In this document: positions 28,401-38,531 of the stretch, in pieces
How the letters are laid out: every line of letters starts with the position of its first letter
Position numbering within the stretch: position 1 is the first letter of the stretch
Assembly: GCA_903848935.1 (NCBI GenBank)
Contig: CAINHO010000026.1
Coordinates: forward strand, 62,001-126,000
From: an uncultured Pseudomonadota bacterium
GTDB taxonomy: Bacteria; Pseudomonadota; Gammaproteobacteria; Methylococcales; Methylomonadaceae
Reading direction: 5' to 3'
Length of the DNA: 64,000 nucleotides
The notes under the pieces: model-generated
Told to the model about the DNA's origin: nothing
Database searches by the model: none
What the model saw: only the letters and a program-made list of their open reading frames with translations
Program-made: the position numbers and the translations under genes

Positions 28401-28627
28401 ATACGGTGGATATGATTAAAAATGAGCAGATTCAACTCATCATCAATACCACTGAAGGCAAAAAAGCGATTTCTGATTCATTCACAATGCGCCGCGAAGC
28501 CTTACAACATCGCGTTACTTATTACACCACGATGGCGGGTGCGAGAGCGGCATGTTTCGCGCTTGGTGAACTTGATGCAGGTGATGTGAATTGCTTGCAA
28601 GATTTGCACAAAAGCCTGACTAAATAA
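25406..28627 (+). CDS. carB: Carbamoyl-phosphate synthase large subunit
   Basis: CarB makes carbamoyl phosphate from bicarbonate, ammonia and two ATP. The two homologous ATP-grasp halves are evident: [20 protein letters not shown] and, in the second half, [20 protein letters not shown]. Each half has its glutamate/asparagine metal site ([20 protein letters not shown] and [20 protein letters not shown]). The C-terminal allosteric MGS domain includes [14 protein letters not shown]. Length (1073) equals the E. coli enzyme. It forms an operon with carA. Confidence 0.98.
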   Translation: MPKRTDIKSILLLGAGPIVIGQACEFDYSGTQACKALREEGYRVILVNSNPATIMTDPEMADAVYIEPIDWQTVEKIIAKERPDAILPTMGGQTALNCALDLDKHGVLAKYNVEMIGASKEAINKAEDRQLFNDAMARIGLEVAKSKTAHTMEEALAAQKEVGYPTVIRPSFTMGGSGGGIAYNKEEFLEICERGLYLSPTNELLIEESVLGWKEYEMEVVRDTKDNCIIVCSIENFDPMGVHTGDSITVAPAQTLTDKEYQILRNVSLAVLREIGVDTGGSNVQVAINPVDGRMIIIEMNPRVSRSSALASKATGFPIAKVAAKLAVGYTLDELQNEITGGKTPASFEPSIDYVVVKVPRFTFEKFPQADDRLTTQMKSVGEVMAIGRTFQESLQKALRGLEIGISGLDEITDLTADDAGDKMRREMRHPGPDRLLYVADAFRSGMTIAEVHDSSKIDPWFLAQIEDLVLTEKSLSTKTLSTLKAGELYKLKRKGFSDLRLAKLLDASETEVRNIRHKQNIRPVYKRIDSCAAEFSSDTAYLYSTYEEECEARVSDKEKIIILGGGPNRIGQGIEFDYCCVHAALALREDGYETIMVNCNPETVSTDFDTSDRLYFESLTLEDVLEIVHIEKPKGVIVQYGGQTPLKLARALEAAGVPIIGTSPDSIDLAEDRERFQKLLERIGLKQPPNATARSTEQAINAAKELGYPLVVRPSYVLGGRAMEIVFNEEGLQRYMKEAVSVSNDSPVLLDRFLDDAVEMDVDAIYDGERVLIGGLMEHIEQAGVHSGDSACSLPPYDLAPALQDKLREQVAKMAEALGVRGLMNTQFAIQGEDIYVLEVNPRASRTAPFVSKATGYPLAKIAARVMVGQTLKQQGITEERIPDYFSVKEAVFPFVKFPGVDPLLGPEMKSTGEVMGVGKTFGEAFAKSQRAAGVDLSHTGKVLISIRDKDKAKLPEIARMLVEKEYEIVATGGTARFLKEAGFPCELVYKVNEGRPNTVDMIKNEQIQLIINTTEGKKAISDSFTMRREALQHRVTYYTTMAGARAACFALGELDAGDVNCLQDLHKSLTK

Positions 28628-28633
28628 AAAACA

Positions 28634-28659
28634 TTGAGAGCGTGTAGTCGCGCTCTCAA
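28634..28659 (+). promoter_or_regulatory. Hairpin between carB and greA
   Basis: TTGAGAGCG (28634-28642) and CGCTCTCAA (28651-28659) form a perfect 9-bp stem with an 8-nt loop. There is no T run, so it is more likely an RNA processing or stability element than an intrinsic terminator. Confidence 0.45.
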
Positions 28660-28680
28660 ACAACTACTTGGAAATTTAAA

Positions 28681-29157
28681 ATGAGCAAAGTTCCCCTCAC
28701 TGTCAAAGGTGCAGAAAAATTAAACGCCGAATTAAACGAATTAAAATCGGTCGTGCGTCCCCGCATTATCAACGCAATCTCTGAAGCCCGCGCCCACGGT
28801 GATTTAAAAGAAAATGCCGAATACCACGCCGCAAAAGAGCAACAAAGTTTTGCTGAAGGACGAATTGGTGAAATCGAAGGAAAATTAGCCAATGCACAAA
28901 TTATCGATGTCACGAAAGTCGATGCAAATGGCAAAGTGATTTTTGGCGCGACAGTTGAACTTGAAAATTTAGAAAATGAAACGCGCGTAACATATCAAAT
29001 TGTCGGTGAAGATGAGGCGAGTATTAAAGAAGGACGTATTTCAGTCGGTTCACCCATTGCACGGGCGTTGATTGGCAAAGAAGCTGAAGATGTGGTGACG
29101 GTAAAAGCCCCCGCCGGCGATGTCGATTATGAAATTATTTCAATTCAATACATCTAA
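28681..29157 (+). CDS. greA: Transcription elongation factor GreA
   Basis: GreA rescues backtracked RNA polymerase by stimulating transcript cleavage. The N-terminal coiled coil carries the acidic tip ([22 protein letters not shown]), and the C-terminal FKBP-like domain has [22 protein letters not shown]. Length of 158 is exact for the family. It follows carB by 53 nt, the common gammaproteobacterial carAB-greA order. Confidence 0.97.
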   Translation: MSKVPLTVKGAEKLNAELNELKSVVRPRIINAISEARAHGDLKENAEYHAAKEQQSFAEGRIGEIEGKLANAQIIDVTKVDANGKVIFGATVELENLENETRVTYQIVGEDEASIKEGRISVGSPIARALIGKEAEDVVTVKAPAGDVDYEIISIQYI

Positions 29158-29162
29158 AAATG

Positions 29163-29194
29163 AAAGGTTCAAATTTGAAAATATTTGAACCTTT
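29163..29194. terminator. Bidirectional terminator between greA and yhbY
   Basis: A perfect 12-bp inverted repeat (29163-29174 with 29183-29194) has A/T-rich ends and an 8-nt loop. It sits between two convergent genes, 5 nt after greA and 6 nt from the yhbY stop. Confidence 0.8.
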
Positions 29195-29200
29195 AACGTT

Positions 29201-29470
29201 TTATTTCTTATTCGGATTCAAACGATAAATCACAATAATTTGCCCAATCGATTGAACCAATTCGGCTTTTGTTGAAACGCAAATCTCGTCACACATCGTT
29301 TTACGCGCATCGCGTTCAGTGCGAATTTTCACTTTAATCAATTCATGAATATCGAGTGCCGATTCAATTTCTGCTAAAACCGCCGCTGTTAAACCCGCAT
29401 TACCAATCATAACAACGGGATTTAAATGATGCGCTTCCGATTTAAACTTTTTCTTTTTTACAGCATCCAC
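29201..29470 (-). CDS. yhbY: YhbY family CRM-domain RNA-binding protein
   Basis: The 89-residue protein has the CRM signature: LNPVVMIGNAGLTAAVLAEIESALDIHELIKVKI with the GxxG-type loop, then IGQIIVIYRLNP. YhbY binds pre-50S ribosomal particles. It is divergent from rlmE, which modifies 23S rRNA, a conserved pairing in gammaproteobacteria. Confidence 0.94.
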   Translation of the reverse strand: MDAVKKKKFKSEAHHLNPVVMIGNAGLTAAVLAEIESALDIHELIKVKIRTERDARKTMCDEICVSTKAELVQSIGQIIVIYRLNPNKK

Positions 29471-29531
29471 AGATTTTTCCTACTCTCAAAAGGCTTGATA
29501 AAGCTCAATTCTACACTAAAAATGGCGCGTT

Positions 29532-30152
29532 ATGGCACGAACTAAAAGCAGTACACAATGGATGCAAGAACATTTTGATGACGAATACGTCAAGATGGCG
29601 AAAGCACAAGGTTATCGTTCACGCGCCGTTTTCAAACTCAAAGAAATCCACGAAAAAGATAAATTGATTAAAGCGGGTATGAATATCGTCGATTTAGGTG
29701 CGGCACCTGGCGGTTGGTCACAATTTGCACGGCAATTACTCGGAAAAAATGGACGTTTAGTTGCTTTAGATATTTTGCCGATGGAACCGATTGATGATGT
29801 AGATATGATTATTGGCGATTTTCGAGAAGAGTCTGTTTTAAATGAACTTTATGCTGTTTTGAATAATGCACCAATCCATTTAGTGTTGTCCGATATGGCT
29901 CCGAATATGAGTGGTAATAAAAGTACCGATCAAGCCCGCTCAATTTTTTTGGGTGAATTGGCGTTAGATACCGCGAAAACGGTACTCACAAAAAATGGCG
30001 TTTTTCTCGTCAAATTATTTCAAGGTGAAGGTTTTGAAGCGTATTTCAAAGAAGTTCAACAAGCGTTCACGACCGTAATCATCCGCAAACCAAAGGCTTC
30101 ACGTCCTCGCAGCAATGAAGTTTATATTTTGGCGAAGGGTTTTAAGTCATAA
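29532..30152 (+). CDS. rlmE: 23S rRNA 2'-O-ribose U2552 methyltransferase RlmE (FtsJ/RrmJ)
   Basis: RlmE methylates the ribose of U2552 in 23S rRNA late in 50S assembly. The SAM-binding motif [14 protein letters not shown] and the K-D-K-E catalytic set are present (Lys in [10 protein letters not shown], Asp in LVLSDMAPN, Lys in [11 protein letters not shown], Glu in SNEVYIL). Length (206) is normal. ftsH lies 82 nt downstream, as in E. coli. Confidence 0.97.
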   Translation: MARTKSSTQWMQEHFDDEYVKMAKAQGYRSRAVFKLKEIHEKDKLIKAGMNIVDLGAAPGGWSQFARQLLGKNGRLVALDILPMEPIDDVDMIIGDFREESVLNELYAVLNNAPIHLVLSDMAPNMSGNKSTDQARSIFLGELALDTAKTVLTKNGVFLVKLFQGEGFEAYFKEVQQAFTTVIIRKPKASRPRSNEVYILAKGFKS

Positions 30153-30234
30153 AATTGTAAAAAACCGTCGGGTGAAAATAAATTCCCGATATAATCACTC
30201 AAGATTTTGAAATTGAGAGCCTCAAAAAAATAAT

Positions 30235-32163
30235 ATGATAAAAAATATACTGGTGTGGAGTGTCATCGCAATGTTGCTGATGTCACTGTTTAATAATTTT
30301 GGCAGTAGTCCGCAACAAAACGAACATATTGATGCGGCATTGTCGTATTCGCAGTTCATTGATTCGGTGAAAGCGGGACAAGTGCAACAGGTTGTTATTG
30401 ACGACAACACGATTAAAGGTAAGTTGCAAAATGGGCAGATTTTCAAAACGTATGCGCCAAATGATGGGCATTTGATTGATGATTTGTTGGCGAATAACGT
30501 TGAAATTAAAGTTTCGGCACCCGAACAACCTACGATGCTGATGCAACTGTTGGTATCGTTTGGACCGATGCTTTTGTTGATTGGTGTGTGGGTTTTCTTC
30601 ATGCGGCAAATGAACGGTGGAATGCCTGGCGGTAAAAATCCAATGAGTTTTGGCAAAAGCAAAGCTCGAATGTTGGAAGAAGATCAAATCAAAATTACTT
30701 TTGCAGATGTTGCGGGTTGTGACGAAGCGAAAGAAGAAGTGGATGAAATGGTCGATTTTTTACGCGACCCTGCGAAATACCAAAAATTGGGCGGGAAAAT
30801 TCCACGCGGTGCGTTAATGATTGGGCCACCTGGAACAGGTAAAACTTTATTGGCGCGAGCCATTGCGGGTGAAGCGAAAGTGCCATTTTTCACCATTTCG
30901 GGTTCGGATTTTGTGGAAATGTTTGTTGGGGTTGGCGCATCACGAGTACGCGATATGTTTGAAACTGCTAAAAAACATGCCCCGTGCATTATTTTCATCG
31001 ACGAAATCGACGCGGTCGGTCGTCAACGCGGTGCAGGTTTAGGCGGCGGCAATGATGAACGCGAACAAACCTTAAACCAATTATTGGTTGAAATGGATGG
31101 ATTTGAAGGCAACGAAGGTATCATTGTTATCGCGGCAACAAACCGTCCCGATGTTTTAGACAAAGCCTTATTGCGTCCTGGGCGTTTTGATAGACAAGTC
31201 ACTGTTGGTTTACCTGATGTGCGTGGTCGTGAACAAATTTTGGGGGTGCATATCAAGAAAGTTCCGACTTCAGATGATGTTGAAGTGAAATATATTGCGC
31301 AAGGTACGCCAGGTTTTTCGGGTGCTGATTTGGCAAATTTGATTAACGAAGCCGCTTTATTTGCCGCACGGATGAACAAACGTGTTGTGAGCATGGCGGA
31401 TTTGGAAAAAGCGAAAGATAAAATCATCATGGGCGTAGAACGTTATTCGATGGTGATGAATGAAAAAGAAAAAGAAATGACGGCGTATCACGAAGCCGGT
31501 CATGCGATTGTTGGAAAGCTGGTTCCCGAACACGATCCCGTTTATAAAGTCAGTATCATGCCGCGCGGTCGGGCATTAGGTGTGACGATGTTTTTACCCG
31601 AACGTGATCAATACAGTGCCAGCAAACAGAAATTAGACAGTATGATTTCGAGTTTATACGGCGGACGTATTGCCGAAGAGATTATTTTTGGTGTGGAACA
31701 GGTCAGTACTGGCGCATCGAACGACATTGAACGTGCCACCGAATTGGCGCGAAACATGGTCACGAAATGGGGATTTTCACAACGCCTCGGCCCACTTTCT
31801 TACAGTGAAGAAGAAGGCGAAGTGTTTTTGGGGCGTTCAGTTACGCGCCACAAAACGGTCTCCGAAGAAACATCGCACAGTATTGACGAAGAAATTCGGA
31901 CGTTTATTGATCGTAACTATCAACGCACTGAAACTATCCTGAAAGCCAATATGGATATTCTGCACAGCATGGCGGCGGCATTGATGAAATACGAAACCAT
32001 TGATAAAAGTCAAATTGAAGACTTGATGGCGCGTAAACCAGTGCGTGATCCTGAAGGTTGGAATGATGCGTTGCCACGCGGTGGTTTACATATCGTAGTT
32101 GGCGATACCAAAACCGATACCGACGTACCACCATCATTGGATAAAACAGTTGAGCAACATTAG
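30235..32163 (+). CDS. ftsH: ATP-dependent zinc metalloprotease FtsH
   Basis: FtsH degrades membrane and some cytoplasmic proteins from the inner membrane. It has an N-terminal helix ([12 protein letters not shown]), a small periplasmic domain, a second helix near residue 105-120, the AAA module with Walker [19 protein letters not shown], Walker [19 protein letters not shown], and the second region of homology, and the zinc site HEAGH. Length (642) is typical. A strong terminator follows at 32187. In E. coli folP comes next; here glmM follows directly. Confidence 0.98.
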   Translation: MIKNILVWSVIAMLLMSLFNNFGSSPQQNEHIDAALSYSQFIDSVKAGQVQQVVIDDNTIKGKLQNGQIFKTYAPNDGHLIDDLLANNVEIKVSAPEQPTMLMQLLVSFGPMLLLIGVWVFFMRQMNGGMPGGKNPMSFGKSKARMLEEDQIKITFADVAGCDEAKEEVDEMVDFLRDPAKYQKLGGKIPRGALMIGPPGTGKTLLARAIAGEAKVPFFTISGSDFVEMFVGVGASRVRDMFETAKKHAPCIIFIDEIDAVGRQRGAGLGGGNDEREQTLNQLLVEMDGFEGNEGIIVIAATNRPDVLDKALLRPGRFDRQVTVGLPDVRGREQILGVHIKKVPTSDDVEVKYIAQGTPGFSGADLANLINEAALFAARMNKRVVSMADLEKAKDKIIMGVERYSMVMNEKEKEMTAYHEAGHAIVGKLVPEHDPVYKVSIMPRGRALGVTMFLPERDQYSASKQKLDSMISSLYGGRIAEEIIFGVEQVSTGASNDIERATELARNMVTKWGFSQRLGPLSYSEEEGEVFLGRSVTRHKTVSEETSHSIDEEIRTFIDRNYQRTETILKANMDILHSMAAALMKYETIDKSQIEDLMARKPVRDPEGWNDALPRGGLHIVVGDTKTDTDVPPSLDKTVEQH

Positions 32164-32186
32164 ACTCGATTGAAACCAAAATAATT

Positions 32187-32218
32187 AAGGAGAAGTGCGA
32201 CGTGCTTCTCCTTTTTTT
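32187..32218 (+). terminator. Intrinsic terminator after ftsH
   Basis: AAGGAGAAG (32187-32195) pairs exactly with CTTCTCCTT (32205-32213) and continues into seven T residues (32212-32218). It separates ftsH from glmM, so glmM probably has its own promoter or depends on read-through. Confidence 0.9.
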
Positions 32219-32244
32219 ATCACTAAATTTTGAGAAAATATGAC

Positions 32245-33588
32245 ATGACACGAAAATATTTTGGCACAGACGGCATACGCGGAAAAGTGGGAACACCACC
32301 AATTACACCAGATTTTTTGTTAAAACTTGGCTGGGCGGCAGGACAAGTATTTGCGCGAGAAGGACATAATTTCGTATTGGTCGGCAAAGATACGCGCATT
32401 TCGGGTTACATGTTTGAATCGGCATTAGAAGCGGGTTTGTCGGCAGCCGGTGTGGATACTCGTTTGCTTGGCCCGATGCCTACGCCAGCGGTGGCATATT
32501 TGACTCGCACCTTGCACGCGAAAGCGGGCATCGTAATTAGCGCGTCGCACAATCCGTATTATGACAATGGCATCAAATTTTTTTCTGCCCAAGGAACAAA
32601 ATTACCCGACGATATTGAGCGAAAAATTGAAGAGTATTTAGATTTGCCCATTACCACAGTGGATTCATCGAAATTAGGCAAAGCTAAACGGGTCGTGGAT
32701 GCGGCGGGGCGTTATATTGAATTTTGCAAAGCGAGTGTACCGACTGGAATGACGTTTGACGGTATGAAAATCGTGGTCGATTGCGCGAATGGCGCGACCT
32801 ACCATATTGCACCAGATGTCTTTAAAGAACTAGGTGCACACGTTATCACCATTGGTGCAGAGCCTAATGGTTTAAATATCAACGAAGGTTACGGTGCAAC
32901 CAGCCCTGAAAATTTGGTGAAAACTGTCTTAGAGCAACAAGCTGATTTTGGTGTGGCATTAGATGGCGATGGCGATCGCGTGATTATGGTGGATCATAAA
33001 GGCGAATTAGTTGATGGTGATGAATTGATTTACATCATTGCAAAAGCACGTTTGAAAGCGGGTTTGCTCACGGGATCCATTGTTGTTGGCACATTGATGT
33101 CGAACTTAGGCATGGAACACGCACTGCAAGCGTTAAGCGTGCCGTTGTTGCGAGCAAATGTCGGCGATCGTTATGTGATTGAAATGTTGGCAAAACATAA
33201 AGGTATGTTGGGTGGCGAAAATTCGGGGCATATTATTTGTTTAGACAAAACTACAACGGGCGACGGCATTATTGCGGCATTACAGGTCATTGCTGAAATG
33301 CAAAATACGGGGTTGTCACTGCATGATTTGAAATCAGGTATGCAAAAATATCCGCAAGTGTTAATCAATGTACGCACCGCCAAAAAAGTGAATTTAAGCA
33401 CACATGAAGGAATTCAAAATGCTGTTCGCACTGTGGAACAGGCGTTAGGAAAAGACGGGCGGGTGTTATTGCGGGCATCTGGGACAGAACCACTGATTCG
33501 CGTCATGGTGGAAGGAAGTAATCCATCGCTAGTGGAAAGCTATGCAAAACAGTTAGCCGATGATGTGAAACAGGCAATCGTTGCTTGA
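32245..33588 (+). CDS. glmM: Phosphoglucosamine mutase
   Basis: GlmM converts glucosamine-6-phosphate to glucosamine-1-phosphate for peptidoglycan and LPS precursors. The start [13 protein letters not shown], the phosphoserine loop [14 protein letters not shown], the metal loop [13 protein letters not shown] and the C-terminal [16 protein letters not shown] are all present. I use the ATG at 32245 rather than the TTG at 32230 because the family N-terminus begins there. Length (447) is normal. Confidence 0.97.
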   Translation: MTRKYFGTDGIRGKVGTPPITPDFLLKLGWAAGQVFAREGHNFVLVGKDTRISGYMFESALEAGLSAAGVDTRLLGPMPTPAVAYLTRTLHAKAGIVISASHNPYYDNGIKFFSAQGTKLPDDIERKIEEYLDLPITTVDSSKLGKAKRVVDAAGRYIEFCKASVPTGMTFDGMKIVVDCANGATYHIAPDVFKELGAHVITIGAEPNGLNINEGYGATSPENLVKTVLEQQADFGVALDGDGDRVIMVDHKGELVDGDELIYIIAKARLKAGLLTGSIVVGTLMSNLGMEHALQALSVPLLRANVGDRYVIEMLAKHKGMLGGENSGHIICLDKTTTGDGIIAALQVIAEMQNTGLSLHDLKSGMQKYPQVLINVRTAKKVNLSTHEGIQNAVRTVEQALGKDGRVLLRASGTEPLIRVMVEGSNPSLVESYAKQLADDVKQAIVA

Positions 33589-33625
33589 ACAAAACGCCTT
33601 TAGACGTTATGATACGCGCCACTTA

Positions 33626-33639
33626 ACCGCATTTGCGGT
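33626..33639 (+). terminator. Weak hairpin between glmM and secG
   Basis: ACCGC pairs with GCGGT around a short ATTT-type loop, with GCATTTTTCG just after. It could be a weak terminator of glmM. The stem is short. Confidence 0.3.
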
Positions 33640-33664
33640 GCATTTTTCGATTTAGTTGGTCTTC

Positions 33665-34003
33665 ATGTATCAGGTCATTATTGTTATTCATGTGTTATTA
33701 GGTTTAGGCGTTGTGGGGCTGGTGTTAATGCAACAAGGCAAAGGCGCAGATGCTGGCGCAGGATTCGGTGGTGGTTCATCGGGATCAGTGTTTGGCGCAC
33801 AAGGTAATGCTTCGTTTTTATCACGTTCAACAGCAATTTTAGCATCGTTGTTTTTTACAACCAGTTTGGGTTTGGCGGTAATGAATAGTCAGCAGTCGGT
33901 GACAAAAGACTTAATCGTTAATTCTCAACAAGACGTGCCAGCTGTAGCACCAGCAAAATCAGTTTCTACTGAAGTGCCTGTTCCGGTTGAAAGTGCAAAA
34001 TAA
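33665..34003 (+). CDS. secG: Preprotein translocase subunit SecG
   Basis: SecG is the small SecYEG subunit that aids protein export. It has two membrane helices ([21 protein letters not shown] and about 53-72) separated by the Gly-rich cytoplasmic loop [22 protein letters not shown], which is diagnostic. The C-terminal tail is Val/Pro/Ser-rich. The ATG at 33665 is preferred over a TTG three codons earlier. tRNA-Leu follows 7 nt downstream as in E. coli, but tpiA, often found before secG, is absent. Confidence 0.95.
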   Translation: MYQVIIVIHVLLGLGVVGLVLMQQGKGADAGAGFGGGSSGSVFGAQGNASFLSRSTAILASLFFTTSLGLAVMNSQQSVTKDLIVNSQQDVPAVAPAKSVSTEVPVPVESAK

Positions 34004-34010
34004 AATTTAA

Positions 34011-34095
34011 GCCGACGTGGTGAAATTGGTAGACACGCCATCTTGAGGGGGTGGTGACTTAGGTTATGCTGGTTCGAGTCCAGTCGTCGGCACCA
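34011..34095 (+). tRNA. tRNA-Leu (anticodon GAG)
   Basis: The acceptor stem GCCGACG pairs with CGTCGGC, followed by A and an encoded CCA. The D loop, a long variable arm as expected of a class II tRNA, and a T loop (TTCGAGT) are visible. The anticodon stem CCATC/GGTGG frames the loop TTGAGGG, giving anticodon GAG. Its position after secG matches leuU of enterics. Confidence 0.96.
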
Positions 34096-34113
34096 AATAG
34101 GGCATCAAGTAAG

Positions 34114-34173
34114 ATGCAAAAAATAAAAAACCCGCTAAGTTAGATAACTTAGCGGGTTTTTTATTTTTTGCAT
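34114..34173. terminator. Large bidirectional terminator between tRNA-Leu and glyA
   Basis: A perfect 29-bp inverted repeat (34114-34142 with 34145-34173) has a GC core (CCCGCTAAG/CTTAGCGGG) and A/T runs outside it. It would terminate both the tRNA transcript and glyA, which converge here. Confidence 0.93.
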
Positions 34174-34183
34174 AATCGTGCGA

Positions 34184-35443
34184 TTAACTGTAAACAGGAA
34201 ACTTTACACACAAAATCGACACTTTTTCACGCACCGCCGCAATCACACTTTCATCATCCATATTTTCCATCACGTCACACATCATTTCTGCAATTTCAAT
34301 CATTTCAACTTCTTTGAAACCGCGCGTTGTCGGTGCTGGTGTGCCAACACGAATGCCGCTGGTGACAAACGGCGATTGTGGATCATTCGGCACAGCGTTT
34401 TTATTTACCGTGATATGCGCTTTACCTAATGCCGCATCCGCCGCTTTGCCCGTGATACCTTTTGCAATTAGCGAAACGAGCATTAAATGATCATCCGTGC
34501 CACCTGAAACCACATCAAATCCACGCGCCATAAAAACTTTCGCCATTGCCCGTGCATTGTCGATAACTTGTTGTTGATAAATTTTAAATTCAGGTTCCAT
34601 CGCTTCTTTGAATGCCACCGCTTTTGCTGCGATAACGTGCATTAGCGGACCACCTTGAATACCTGGGAAAATGTTGGAATCGAATTTTTTTTCTAATTCG
34701 GGATTACTTTTGCATAAAATCAAGCCACCACGCGGGCCGCGCAAAGATTTATGTGTCGTACTTGTCACAACGTCAGCAATCGGTATAGGATTCGGATATA
34801 AACCTGCCGCCACTAAACCCGCAACATGCGCCATATCTACAAATAAATACGCGCCGACTTTGTCCGCAATATCGCGGAAACGTTGCCAATCCCAAATGCG
34901 CGAATACGCCGAAAAACCCGCAATAATCATTTTTGGTTTGTGTTCTAACGCTAACGCTTCGACTTGGTCATAATCAATTTCGCCCGTCGTTGCATTTAAA
35001 CCGTATTGAATGGCGTTATAAATTTTGCCAGAAAAATTGGGTTTTGCGCCGTGCGTTAAATGTCCACCGTCCGCCAAACTCAAACCCAAAATGGTGTCGT
35101 GCGGTTGTAATAACGCCATGAAAACCGCCATATTCGCTTGCGAACCCGAATGCGGTTGCACATTCGCATAATCTGCACCGAATAAGGCTTTGGCACGGTC
35201 AATGGCTAATTGCTCAACTTTATCGACAAATTCACAGCCACCATAATAACGTTTGCCTGGATAACCTTCGGCATATTTATTGGTGAGTTGTGAGCCTTGA
35301 GCTTCCAAAACACGCGGGCTGGCGTAGTTTTCAGACGCAATCAATTCAATGTGATTTTCTTGGCGTTGGTGTTCATCTTGAATGGCTTGGTGCAATTCAC
35401 TGTCGAAATCTGCAATTGTCATCGATTTTTTAAACATACTCAT
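34184..35443 (-). CDS. glyA: Serine hydroxymethyltransferase
   Basis: GlyA interconverts serine and glycine and loads one-carbon units onto tetrahydrofolate, using pyridoxal phosphate. The PLP lysine lies in [14 protein letters not shown]. Other family blocks are [33 protein letters not shown] and [14 protein letters not shown]. The size of 419 residues is normal. It stands alone on the minus strand with a strong shared terminator downstream. Confidence 0.97.
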   Translation of the reverse strand: MSMFKKSMTIADFDSELHQAIQDEHQRQENHIELIASENYASPRVLEAQGSQLTNKYAEGYPGKRYYGGCEFVDKVEQLAIDRAKALFGADYANVQPHSGSQANMAVFMALLQPHDTILGLSLADGGHLTHGAKPNFSGKIYNAIQYGLNATTGEIDYDQVEALALEHKPKMIIAGFSAYSRIWDWQRFRDIADKVGAYLFVDMAHVAGLVAAGLYPNPIPIADVVTSTTHKSLRGPRGGLILCKSNPELEKKFDSNIFPGIQGGPLMHVIAAKAVAFKEAMEPEFKIYQQQVIDNARAMAKVFMARGFDVVSGGTDDHLMLVSLIAKGITGKAADAALGKAHITVNKNAVPNDPQSPFVTSGIRVGTPAPTTRGFKEVEMIEIAEMMCDVMENMDDESVIAAVREKVSILCVKFPVYS

Positions 35444-35495
35444 GTTCCTAATAAGTTAAATTTGAAAGGTGAAATCAGCGCATAGTGTATCAAAC

Positions 35496-37784
35496 TTAAA
35501 TACTCAATCGCACACCAATCCAACCCGCTCTCGGTGCAGAAGGTGAAACAAATCGCCCATCATTATAATCTGCTCCTAAAACATCACTTGCCTGACCATA
35601 AACGCCAAACGTGCTGTAGTTCGTATCGAAAATGTTATTCACTTTGCCAAACAGCACGAAATTTTTGGTAAATTTATATTCAGCTGTGCCATTAAAAACC
35701 CAATAACCCGCCAATGGCGCGGCGGTGTTAGCTTCATCGCCTCGAAAAAATTGTTGACCGCTATACATTCCATTCACACCCAATGACGCTTTTTTCCACA
35801 AATCCACACTCAAAGCGGCTTTGAAAATGTGTGCAGGAATGTTCGGAATTTTATCGCCTTTGTGAACAGCAATAATTTCGTCTACATTCAACGGGTTTTG
35901 AATGTTAAAACCATTCAGATATTGCGCGTTCAGATAAGTGTAGTTTGTTGAAAAATGCCAGTCATCTATCGCACTAAATACATTTTCTTTGTTAATGGAC
36001 GTTCCCGCTTCGATGCCGTAACGCTGTGTTTGTCCGACGTTACTGAAATAACCTTGGCTGGCGATATTTCCTGCACGATGAAAAATAATGTCGTTATTAT
36101 TGATGGCATGAAAATAACCCAAATTCCAATCCCATTTGCCATTAACAATTTCGTTTAAATTCCCTCGAAAACCACCTTCCCACGTTTTCGCGACGACTTG
36201 TTGCAACACGGGGTCAGATACAAATGAATTTGGTAATTTACACGGTGCTTGTGGATCGGCACAACTCAGTTCCATTGGTGTTGGCGCACGCGCGGATTCG
36301 GCATAATTGCCATAAACATTTACATTTTTCAAAAGCTGATACGTCAAACCCGCCGACGGATTCAACCGTTCAAAACTGTGCTGACCATTTAAATTATTTT
36401 CGGAATCGTTAATATATTGGTCTTTCATATCGACGCTGATGTGGTTGTAACGACCTGCAACAGTGGCGGCGAGTTTTTCGGTAATCGAAAAGGTATCCGT
36501 TAAAAATACACCTACCGATTCTGTGGTCGCATTCAAACGGACTTTCGATTCATCAATATAAATTCCACTTCCAACGGTTCCACGACTTGCAGTTAATGAG
36601 GCTAATTCCGTGTCCGAAGCAAAATGCGTTTCAGCATTATCGTAACTCGCACCGATTGTTAAATTATTTCCGTGTTTGAATAAATCACCTGTGAAAGCGG
36701 TTTGCAACGTGCCACCTTTACCACGCATTTGGGTTGCACTGGAATTCTGGGTGGCATTAGAAACCGAATCACTAAATGCAACGGCGTTACCATTCGTATC
36801 AATCACAGGCGTTTCGTCGCCACACAGAAACCCTGAACCATCACCACAAGCCGCATAATCACTGTTATCACCATTAAACGTTTTCATTTTATTTTGACGA
36901 AAATAAGTATTTCCACTGACTTCAATTTTATCAGTCACGTCATAACTTCCCGAAAGTTCTGAAAAAAACATCCGTGTAATCGTTCGGTCAGAATGCGTAA
37001 AAATAGCTTTTCGATCTTGCGCCAGTAATTGAATCGGCGTTGCGCCATTACCATACATACTGTTGTCATTCGCGCCCAACGTTAAATCGAGCGAACCTTT
37101 ATCGCCGCGCCAACTTAATGTTCCAAAAGCTCTATCGGCTTTGGTCGGTGAAAAATCTCGCCAGCCGTCTTCTTGAAAATGATTGATGTCAACGAAATAA
37201 CCCCAAGTGCCATTATTCCAACCACTGGTTAATTCTTCCGAATGCCTGCCAAATGAACCGCCGTAAGTTTCGAGTTGATGTTTAGGTGAGGAAAAACCTG
37301 TTTTCGTTTTAATGGCAATCGCGCCACCGAGCGAATTCAAACCATAAACTGGATTTGAGGAATACATTGCCATCGAATCAATCGCGCCTTGTGGAATTAA
37401 ATCCCAATTCACCGTATCGCCAAACGGTTCGTTGAAACGCACGCCATTAACGTAAGTCGAAAGTCCTTGTGGTAATCCCATCATTGGCGATGCGACAAAA
37501 CCACGGTAATAAATATCAGGTTGCAACGGATTATTTTGCGCTTCATTAACGTGTGCGCTGCCTAAATAACGATTGATATATTCTGCAAGTGAAATGGTTT
37601 GCGCTTTGTCGAGTTGCTCACTTGAAACCATTTGCACAGGGGTTGGCAATTTATCGGCATCAATACTGCCACCAAGTGGCGAAACACCTACCACATTCAT
37701 AATGCCTAAATCTTGTGGCTTGTCTTCGGCAAATGCAGATTGTGAAACGGCAAGCGTTAAAACGGTGTAAATAATTTTTTTCAT
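35496..37784 (-). CDS. TonB-dependent outer membrane receptor
   Basis: The protein has a signal peptide (ending QSAFA), a plug domain (about 30-165, with IYYRGF and GLNSLGGAIAIKTK) and a 22-strand-type barrel ending in an aromatic-rich RAGWIGVRLSI. Its C-terminal sequence FGKVNNIFDTNYSTFGVYG is typical of the class. No clear TonB box or N-terminal signalling domain is visible. The ligand is unknown; two Cys pairs in an extracellular loop (CGDGSGFLCG, CADPQAPC) are notable. A NarL-type two-component system lies directly upstream on the same strand and may control it. There is no good ribosome site; a terminator hairpin lies close to the ATG. Confidence 0.93.
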   Translation of the reverse strand: MKKIIYTVLTLAVSQSAFAEDKPQDLGIMNVVGVSPLGGSIDADKLPTPVQMVSSEQLDKAQTISLAEYINRYLGSAHVNEAQNNPLQPDIYYRGFVASPMMGLPQGLSTYVNGVRFNEPFGDTVNWDLIPQGAIDSMAMYSSNPVYGLNSLGGAIAIKTKTGFSSPKHQLETYGGSFGRHSEELTSGWNNGTWGYFVDINHFQEDGWRDFSPTKADRAFGTLSWRGDKGSLDLTLGANDNSMYGNGATPIQLLAQDRKAIFTHSDRTITRMFFSELSGSYDVTDKIEVSGNTYFRQNKMKTFNGDNSDYAACGDGSGFLCGDETPVIDTNGNAVAFSDSVSNATQNSSATQMRGKGGTLQTAFTGDLFKHGNNLTIGASYDNAETHFASDTELASLTASRGTVGSGIYIDESKVRLNATTESVGVFLTDTFSITEKLAATVAGRYNHISVDMKDQYINDSENNLNGQHSFERLNPSAGLTYQLLKNVNVYGNYAESARAPTPMELSCADPQAPCKLPNSFVSDPVLQQVVAKTWEGGFRGNLNEIVNGKWDWNLGYFHAINNNDIIFHRAGNIASQGYFSNVGQTQRYGIEAGTSINKENVFSAIDDWHFSTNYTYLNAQYLNGFNIQNPLNVDEIIAVHKGDKIPNIPAHIFKAALSVDLWKKASLGVNGMYSGQQFFRGDEANTAAPLAGYWVFNGTAEYKFTKNFVLFGKVNNIFDTNYSTFGVYGQASDVLGADYNDGRFVSPSAPRAGWIGVRLSI

Positions 37785-37797
37785 ATTTTTTTACCAT

Positions 37798-37830
37798 AAA
37801 AAAAACCACGCTATTTTTCAACAGCGCGGT
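37798..37830 (-). terminator. Intrinsic terminator between the NarL-type regulator and the TonB receptor
   Basis: On the minus strand CCGCGCT pairs with AGCGTGG (one G-U) around a 10-nt loop, followed by eight T residues. It ends only 13 nt before the receptor start codon, so it may act as an attenuator for the receptor as well as a terminator for the regulator. Confidence 0.75.
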
Positions 37831-37899
37831 GAAAATGGAGAATCAAGAAGTGGTTTGAATTTTAGAGTTGATTGGCGCGAAATCCTATAGGACTTTTTC

Positions 37900-38529
37900 C
37901 TAAACTTGAGCCATCAAATTCAGCGACAACGCAATATGCGCGAGTTCGGCACTCGAATTCACATTTAACTTAGTGCGAATGTTTGTGCCGTAATTTGCTG
38001 CTGTTTTATAGCTTAAACACAACTGCTGCGCGACATCATGCGCCGTTAAACCTTTCGCCAAAAGCAAAAAAACATCAAATTCTCGTGGCGAGAAATCATT
38101 CACAATTGTTTGAAAATTGGAACTTAGTTCATCAATCAAATTCAGTTCAATATAAGTTTCACCGTTAGCGACTTTTTTAATCGCGGTGATTAACACGTCG
38201 GGATGCGCGTGTTTGCAAATGTAACCTTTCGCCCCAGCATTCATGGCGCGGTTAACATACACTTTTTCATGATGCACGCTGAACACAATAATTTTTGCAG
38301 TTGAATCGCGTAAAACTAAACGGCGCGTAGTTTCTAACCCGCCGATTCCTGCCATTGATAAATCCATAATGATGATGTCGGGTTTTAAATCGGCATAAAG
38401 TTGTAACGCTTGTTCACCGCGTTCTGCTTCGGCAATGACTTCAATGTGTGCTTCTGTTGCCAATAATAAACGAAAACCCGCGCGAACTATCGCGTGATCA
38501 TCGACGAGAATAACCGTGATTTTTTTCAT
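37900..38529 (-). CDS. NarL/FixJ-family response regulator
   Basis: The receiver domain has the phospho-acceptor Asp in DIIIMDLSMAGIGGLE and the Lys in YICKHA. The C-terminal LuxR-type helix-turn-helix is FSPREFDVFLLLAKGLTAHDVAQQLCLSYKTAANYGTNIRTKL. The start MKKITVILVDDH at 38529 lies 2 nt after the kinase stop, so the pair is translationally coupled; a longer start at 38553 overlaps the kinase. The partner is the kinase at 38532. Likely targets include the TonB receptor downstream, by position only. Confidence 0.94.
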   Translation of the reverse strand: MKKITVILVDDHAIVRAGFRLLLATEAHIEVIAEAERGEQALQLYADLKPDIIIMDLSMAGIGGLETTRRLVLRDSTAKIIVFSVHHEKVYVNRAMNAGAKGYICKHAHPDVLITAIKKVANGETYIELNLIDELSSNFQTIVNDFSPREFDVFLLLAKGLTAHDVAQQLCLSYKTAANYGTNIRTKLNVNSSAELAHIALSLNLMAQV

Positions 38530-38531
38530 GT

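Noticed and set aside
33589-33664. Remnant of tpiA between glmM and secG
   Set aside because: The gap is only about 76 bp and shows no TpiA-like coding sequence.
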